This document shows positions 59,905 through 64,000 of a DNA stretch of 64,000 nt, piece by piece. Source of the DNA: Lawsonibacter faecis (GTDB lineage Bacteria > Bacillota > Clostridia > Oscillospirales > Oscillospiraceae); assembly GCF_014287675.1 (NCBI RefSeq), contig NZ_JACOPQ010000007.1:124001-188000 (forward strand), read 5' to 3'. The position numbers were made by a program, and so were the translations under genes. How positions within the stretch are numbered: the first letter of the stretch is position 1; every line of letters starts with the position of its first letter. The notes under the pieces are model-generated. The model did no database searches and was not told where the DNA came from. It was given only the letters and a program-made list of their open reading frames with translations.

Positions 59905-60325
59905 CACCGGCTGTTGGTGTTAGCTTAAGATGGCCGGCACCGGCATCTAAAACGGCTCAAGGCATACCGGCAGCCGTGTTCCCGGTATGCACAGGCCGGG
60001 ACGCAGCTCGTTCATGGTCTGGAGGGTTTGAGCGATCACATCCGGGTCGCAGTAGAGGTTGAAAAGCGCCGGACGCGGTCCAACACCTGGGACGACACAG
60101 GAATAAGCGTGTCGCTCAGCGTCACATCCAGCAGGCCCTTTGCGTTCGGCAAGTCACACGAATCCAGCCATAGTGTGGGTTCCCGGCTTTATCCAGCAGC
60201 CAGACCGTCCGCAGATAGGCTCCACGTTCAACCCGTTCCACACCCGGTATCGCTCTTGCGGAAAGAAAATTCAGCGTGTCCGCCCAGCGATAGGGCGGAC
60301 GCCTCATATAAGGCGGCATTTCGTT
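59905..60325 (-). pseudogene. Decayed alkA-type DNA glycosylase gene
   Basis: Three reading frames carry successive pieces of an AlkA/3-methyladenine glycosylase: PPYRWADTLNFLSARAIPGVERVERGAYLRTVWL (N-terminal domain, stop near 60122), then NAKGLLDVTLSDTLIPVSSQVLDRVRR in a second frame, then LFNLYCDPDVIAQTLQTMNELRPGLCIPGTRLP in a third. The third frame hits TAG where relatives have Glu (EPF-stop-M, followed by PVPAIL). The HhH-GPD catalytic domain is absent. At least two frameshifts and one nonsense change make it clearly inactive. Family identity is by recognition of the piece order, not by a search. Confidence 0.75.
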
Positions 60326-60529
60326 TCGTCATGCTATCGCCCTTTTTTCCATTATAGTATAAACGTCTTGATAAATCACGCCATTTTCGGACATGGTTCT
60401 TCTCGTCCTTGTGTTCATTCAATCATTTCATTTTTGAGCGTGAAGCAAGGCGGCACAATTGCTGTAGGTCATTTAGGTTTAGATGAATCTTATTGGTAAT
60501 TGACACACTTGGGGGAGAACGTGTATTAC
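60326..60529. other. A+T-rich intergenic segment
   Basis: Markedly richer in A+T than its surroundings. The minus strand has TATAAT near 60353-60358 just upstream of the alkA remnant and short frames such as MNEHKDEKNHVRKWRDLSRR that match nothing I know. It may be the old leader of the decayed gene. Confidence 0.4.
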
Positions 60530-60584
60530 CTGCAAATAAGGGACGGCTCATCTCTTGCTGAGAGAAGCCGTCCCTTATTTGCAG
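60530..60584 (-). terminator. Long hairpin terminator of the flavodoxin operon
   Basis: Perfect 19-bp outer stem CTGCAAATAAGGGACGGCT (60530-60548 with 60566-60584) with an inner TCTCT/AGAGA stem, eight bases past the stop of the SLH-flavodoxin gene. Confidence 0.75.
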
Positions 60585-60592
60585 TCAACTGT

Positions 60593-61951
60593 TTACTTCG
60601 CAGTAATTGTAATGGTGCCGCTAAGTTCCCGGATGGCATCCGCGCCCTCCACGGCCTGGCCCAACTCAAAGAGGACGCCGCGGCCCCCGCCGCTGAAGCT
60701 GCCGTAGAACATCACCACATCCCTCCAGGGGGCGTAATAGGCCAGTGTCCCCGCCTGGGCGGAGGTAATGTCGGGCGTGCCGGTGGTGTCCAGGGCCGTA
60801 GGGGGATAGAAGGTCTGTTCGTTGAAGCTGAAGGGCCGTACATCCAGGGTTAGGGGGAGCTGGCCCGCCAGGGAGCGGGCGGCGGGGCTGTCGTTCAGTT
60901 TAAACACGACGGAAGTATTGCCGTTTGTCACGGTGAGTTTCATGGTGGTTTCCTCCTTGAAGCTCAGCTGCAAGCCGTCCACCCACTGGGTCACGGCATC
61001 CTGGGAGGCGCTGTTGAGGCGGCGGCCTTCCGCCCAGGTGGCACCGGAGGCCAGCTCATGCAGGCCGGAGTCGCTGAATCCACTGCCGCCGCTGGTGCAG
61101 AAGGGCACGATGGTCTTTCCAGTGAAGTCATAGCTTTCGAGAAAGGTGCTGATGATCCTGGGCGGCCTGCCGTTCCAGATGGGATAGCCCAGGAATACTA
61201 CGCCGTAGCCGTCCATGCCCTCCACAGCGCCGCTGACGGCGGGGCGGGCGGCGGGATCCCGCTGCTCCATCTGGGAGCGGCTGGCGGAATCGTTGTAGTC
61301 CAGGTCGGCGCTGGTATAGGCTACGGCGGGGACGATCTCAAAGAGGTCGCCGCCGGTGGCGGCCTGCACCCGCTCCGCCGCGCCCCGGGTGGTGCCGGTG
61401 GCAGAGAAGTAGGCCACCAGGACTTTCCCGCCCCGGGTGGTTTCCTCCCAACCCAAATTCTCATAGAGGGCCACGGCCACCTGGGCACGGGTGGCCGGGA
61501 CGGCCCTGGCCGGGTCGCCTGCCCAGGTGGGCAGTTCACCGCGATAGCGGGCCATGACAATATCCAGCATTTCCACGCTCACCGGGTCGTTGGGGCCGAA
61601 ATAGCCGCCGCCGTACCCTTGGAGCAGGTCCGCGCCGGAAGCCCACAGCACGGCGTCGGTGTACCAGTTCCCTGCTGAAACGTCGGTATAGCCGGACGCG
61701 TCGGTAACAGCGGGCGTTCCCTCAGCCCGGTAGAGCACGGTGGCCAGCATGGCCCGGGTCAGGGTCCCTTCCGGGTCAAAGCGGTCGGCGGACACACCGT
61801 TCATCAGGCCCTGCTCCCGGCACCACTCCACAGCCGGGGCATAGGCGGCGTCGGCGGGCACATCGGAGATTCCGCTCACGGCCAACGCCGCCGGGAAGAG
61901 GCTCAGTGCCAGCACAAGGATCAATAAGAGGGAGAGAAGTCTTTTCTTCAT
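60593..61951 (-). CDS. Secreted SLH-flavodoxin-cyclophilin-like fusion protein
   Basis: Protein of 452 residues with three parts not normally together. A signal peptide (about 1-24) is followed by SLH-like repeats (about 27-172, AVEWCREQGLMNG, FDPEGTLTRAMLATVLYR, NWYTDAVLWASGADLLQG) that bind secondary cell-wall polymer. Residues about 176-330 are a flavodoxin-like domain (VLVAYFSATGTTRGAAERV FMN phosphate loop, FLGYPIWNGRPPRIISTFLE, FCTSGGSGFSDSG). Residues about 337-452 are a cyclophilin-like domain (MKLTVTNGNTSVVFKLNDSPAARSL, VMFYGSFSGGG). Clostridia usually encode these last two as separate cytoplasmic proteins. The ATG at 61951 has AAGGAGG. A flavin protein outside the cell could reduce extracellular acceptors; this is inference. 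Confidence 0.85.
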   Translation of the reverse strand: MKKRLLSLLLILVLALSLFPAALAVSGISDVPADAAYAPAVEWCREQGLMNGVSADRFDPEGTLTRAMLATVLYRAEGTPAVTDASGYTDVSAGNWYTDAVLWASGADLLQGYGGGYFGPNDPVSVEMLDIVMARYRGELPTWAGDPARAVPATRAQVAVALYENLGWEETTRGGKVLVAYFSATGTTRGAAERVQAATGGDLFEIVPAVAYTSADLDYNDSASRSQMEQRDPAARPAVSGAVEGMDGYGVVFLGYPIWNGRPPRIISTFLESYDFTGKTIVPFCTSGGSGFSDSGLHELASGATWAEGRRLNSASQDAVTQWVDGLQLSFKEETTMKLTVTNGNTSVVFKLNDSPAARSLAGQLPLTLDVRPFSFNEQTFYPPTALDTTGTPDITSAQAGTLAYYAPWRDVVMFYGSFSGGGRGVLFELGQAVEGADAIRELSGTITITAK

Positions 61952-61963
61952 ATTGGTTCCTCC

Positions 61964-62512
61964 TTACAGGCTGGTGATAACGGGGTTGCGGAGATAGTCG
62001 TACACCCGTCGCACCTCGCTGGGTTTGTTGGTGTCCAGAATGGAGGGCTGGCCTATGTCCAGGGCGGCGATCTTGGCAAGGTCGTCGGCGTCCAAGGCAA
62101 AATCCCATACAGCCAGGTTTTCCACCAGCCGCTCCCGGTAGAGCTCCTCCATGGCCCGCCAGGCACCGTAGTAGTCGCCAAAGGGCATATGGATGAGGTA
62201 GAGATCCAGATAGTCCAGCCCCAGCTTTGCAAGGGATTTCACGAAGGCGGCTTTCGTTTTCTCATACCCCATCTGCCGGATGTACGCCTTAGTGGTAACG
62301 AATAGTTCCCTTCTGGGTACGCCGGAGGCTTTGACGGCCTTGCCCACCGCCTCCTCGTTCTGGTAGGAGCTGGCGGTGTCCAGCAGGCGGTAGCCCACGT
62401 CCAGGGCCGTCTCCACGGCCTTTTGACATTGGGCCGGGGCGGCCACCTGAAAAACGCCGAAGCCCTCCAGGGGCATCTCCACGCCATTTTGCAGCTTCAC
62501 CGTCTGCACCAT
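61964..62512 (-). pseudogene. Aldo/keto reductase with large internal deletion
   Basis: The frame is open (182 residues) but an AKR is about 280. The N-terminal half is normal: LLDTASSYQNEEAVG (Asp45, Tyr50), VTTKAYIRQ (Lys), LYLIHMPFGDYYG (His108). At about residue 128, AMEELYRERLVENLAVWDF jumps from the helix before GVSNF straight to the C-terminal segment that follows the cofactor-binding KS.H.ERM.EN motif. Roughly 95 residues, including beta strands 5-8 and the NADP phosphate site, are missing, so a working barrel is impossible. The C-terminus (YDYLRNPVITSL) is intact. The deletion is in frame and leaves coupling to the flavodoxin gene undisturbed. Confidence 0.8.
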
Positions 62513-62514
62513 CG

Positions 62515-63381
62515 TCAGGCCCCCTTCTCTGTCAAAATGGACTGGCTTAAAATGACCTCTCCACAGGCCTCTGGGTCATCCATGACAAGCTCACCCACGG
62601 CGGGGGCGGTAATGGTTCCCGCACGGGGATTCTTGACGCTGACGATGGGGGTGGTGACGGTGGCCTCTACCTCAGACTTTTCAAAGGCCAGATCGGCGTC
62701 CACCATCTCGCAGTCGATGAGCTTGAGGCCCTTGCAGTAGCACAGCGGCTGGGTGCCGACGATCTTACAGCGGATCAGGGTCAGGTTTTCCGAGTACCAG
62801 GCCAGATACTCGCCCCTGATGACGCTGTCGGTGACGGTGACATTCTCGCTGTGCCAGAAGGCGTCCTTGGTGTCGAAGGTGCAGTGGTCGAAGGTGCCGC
62901 CCTTGACGTACTGGAAGGAGTACTTGCCCTTGAACTGCACGTCGGCAAAGCGGAGGTTTTCACCCCGCATGAAGAAGTATTCGCTCTCGGCGGTGCAGTC
63001 GGCCATCTCCACGTCCCTGGCCGACCAGCCGAATTCCGGGGAAATGATGTCGCAGTTTTTAAGGGCGGCATGGTCGCACTCCCGCAGAGCTTTGATGCCG
63101 TGGAGCTTGGTGTCCTCGATGGCGATGTGGTCGGAGTACCACAGGGCCGCCCGGCACAGCTCGGTCAGCTCCGAGCGGCGGATGGTGAGGCCGTGGACGT
63201 GCCAGAAGGGATAGCGGAGGTTGAAAAAGCAGTCCTCCGCCGTGACGCCCACGCACTCCTTGAAGGCGCTCTCCCCGTCGGTGGGGCCGTCGAAGGCGCA
63301 GCGGCGGACGGTGAGGCCGTGGCTGCCGTACAGCGCCCGCTCCCGGTCAAAGGTTTGATTTTCTATCATTTTGTCGCCCAT
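62515..63381 (-). CDS. DUF3737 family protein, right-handed beta-helix
   Basis: Cytoplasmic protein of 288 residues made of short repeated rungs such as VTVTDSVIRGEYLAWYSENLTLIRCKIVG, the pattern of a pectin-lyase-like beta-helix. It matches the uncharacterised DUF3737 family, often found beside aldo/keto reductase and flavodoxin genes as here. No catalytic residues are recognised. The ATG at 63381 follows GAGGAG; its 5' end overlaps the hydrolase gene by 16 bases, so the two are cotranscribed. Confidence 0.85.
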   Translation of the reverse strand: MGDKMIENQTFDRERALYGSHGLTVRRCAFDGPTDGESAFKECVGVTAEDCFFNLRYPFWHVHGLTIRRSELTELCRAALWYSDHIAIEDTKLHGIKALRECDHAALKNCDIISPEFGWSARDVEMADCTAESEYFFMRGENLRFADVQFKGKYSFQYVKGGTFDHCTFDTKDAFWHSENVTVTDSVIRGEYLAWYSENLTLIRCKIVGTQPLCYCKGLKLIDCEMVDADLAFEKSEVEATVTTPIVSVKNPRAGTITAPAVGELVMDDPEACGEVILSQSILTEKGA

Positions 63382-64000
63382 TGCAGTGCTCCTCTGAAAA
63401 AATCCTCTATTTTGTCGAAGGGAATGCGGTCGGTACGGTCGTAGAGGTCGATATGCTCCGCGTCCTCCACCACATACAGCTCTTTGGGCTGGGCAGCCCG
63501 CTCATAGACCTGTTCGCTGAAAAAGCGGGAGGCGGCCCGGTCGCCCACGATCAGCAGGACGGGGCGGGGGCTGATCTCCGCCACGTGGTCCAGCAGCGCG
63601 TAATTCAGAAAGGCCAGGGTGCTGGTGGTGGTAAAACCCGCCCGGGCGTTGGGGTGGTGGCCCCGATTGACGCCATAGAAGCGGTAGAACTCGTCGTCCA
63701 CGGGATTCAGGCCCTCTGGAACTGTATCCGCTGGCTCCTCGGGGAAGGTTGGAATCCAATCCGGGTAGCCGTTCTCCGCGTCCACCCACCGCAGCTTGGA
63801 GAGCGTCTCCTTGGCCGCCTGGATCTGTTCTGGCGTTTGGCCCAGCCGGGCGGCGGCGCTCATGTCGTACATGGAGGCGGTACACACCGCCTTGATTCGG
63901 GTGTCCACCTGGGCGGCGCTGAGGGCGAAACCGCCGGAACCACAGATGCCCAATGCGCCGATTCGTTCCCGGTCCACGAAAGCCTGCATCCCCAGAAAAT
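63366..64000 (-). CDS. Alpha/beta hydrolase, dienelactone-hydrolase-like (5' end beyond right edge)
   Basis: C-terminal 210 or so residues of an alpha/beta hydrolase; the frame is open at the window edge. The nucleophile elbow reads IGALGICGSGGFALSAA, where Cys replaces the usual Ser, as in dienelactone hydrolase (GYCLGG). The later Asp region is RPVLLIVGDRAASRFFSEQVY and the catalytic His is in VVEDAEHIDLYDR. The family resembles YcjY-like hydrolases. It starts the visible part of the operon with DUF3737, the aldo/keto reductase and the flavodoxin fusion. The substrate is unknown. Confidence 0.85.
   Translation of the reverse strand, partial: FLGMQAFVDRERIGALGICGSGGFALSAAQVDTRIKAVCTASMYDMSAAARLGQTPEQIQAAKETLSKLRWVDAENGYPDWIPTFPEEPADTVPEGLNPVDDEFYRFYGVNRGHHPNARAGFTTTSTLAFLNYALLDHVAEISPRPVLLIVGDRAASRFFSEQVYERAAQPKELYVVEDAEHIDLYDRTDRIPFDKIEDFFRGALQWATK

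Noticed and set aside
60028..60499. Small plus-strand frames in the gap after the YesN-type gene
   Set aside because: No ribosome-binding site or family resemblance, and the opposite strand carries recognisable alkA remnants.

Overview
This 64 kb window is G+C-rich chromosomal DNA from a Gram-positive anaerobe, most likely a gut Clostridia of the Oscillospiraceae (Flavonifractor/Lawsonibacter/Oscillibacter type). The case rests on many strong AAGGAGG-like ribosome-binding sites with ATG, GTG or TTG starts, lipobox signal peptides, S-layer homology (SLH) anchors, rubrerythrin, a coat-type manganese catalase, a yybP-ykoY riboswitch, YesM/YesN regulators and BMP-type nucleoside transporters. The genus is inference. 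No tRNA, rRNA, CRISPR array, insertion sequence or prophage was seen. Most genes lie on the minus strand, and the high G+C content produces long antisense reading frames that were discarded.

Layout. 1-21 kb is a mixed housekeeping region: a GH94 disaccharide phosphorylase with a phosphohexomutase (the mutase runs off the left edge), an FUSC-type exporter, asnA plus a phospholipase-D-type synthase, a ClbS/DfsB-like protein, a GH25-LysM lysozyme, icd, rubrerythrin, two HD-domain proteins, an aldo/keto reductase, a DUF4397 protein, mntP under a manganese riboswitch, an RluA-type pseudouridine synthase, an Ogg-like glycosylase divergent from greA, manganese catalase and an S41-like lipoprotein. 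Hairpin terminators follow many of these genes. A dispersed extragenic repeat occurs twice (8.3 and 14.1 kb).

21-29.3 kb is one operon read leftwards from a strong promoter with two LacI-type operators: ABC permease, LacI regulator, two short-chain dehydrogenases, BMP-family binding protein, ABC ATPase, second permease and nucleoside phosphorylase. It looks like uptake, phosphorolysis and oxidation of a nucleoside-like substrate.

29.4-44.9 kb is a pentose/glycoside operon: GH43, GtrA-like protein, xylulokinase, a DUF4867 cupin-like protein, an L-fucose-isomerase-like protein, two very large permuted GH3 enzymes and a carbohydrate-binding lipoprotein. A ROK-family regulator is encoded just upstream. 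An AT-rich 17-bp motif is shared between the ROK leader and the GH43 promoter.

45-60 kb is a second glycan locus: an ABC sugar importer, a GH36-like enzyme, an AllA-like cupin and a 1643-residue SLH-anchored glycosidase. It is transcribed away from a YesM-type kinase, a stand-alone receiver and a YesN-type AraC regulator. Gene remains flank it: half a receiver domain abutting the SLH gene, and a frameshifted alkA.

60.5-64 kb is a leftward operon: a dienelactone-hydrolase-like protein (cut by the right edge), DUF3737, an internally deleted aldo/keto reductase and an unusual secreted SLH-flavodoxin-cyclophilin-like fusion.
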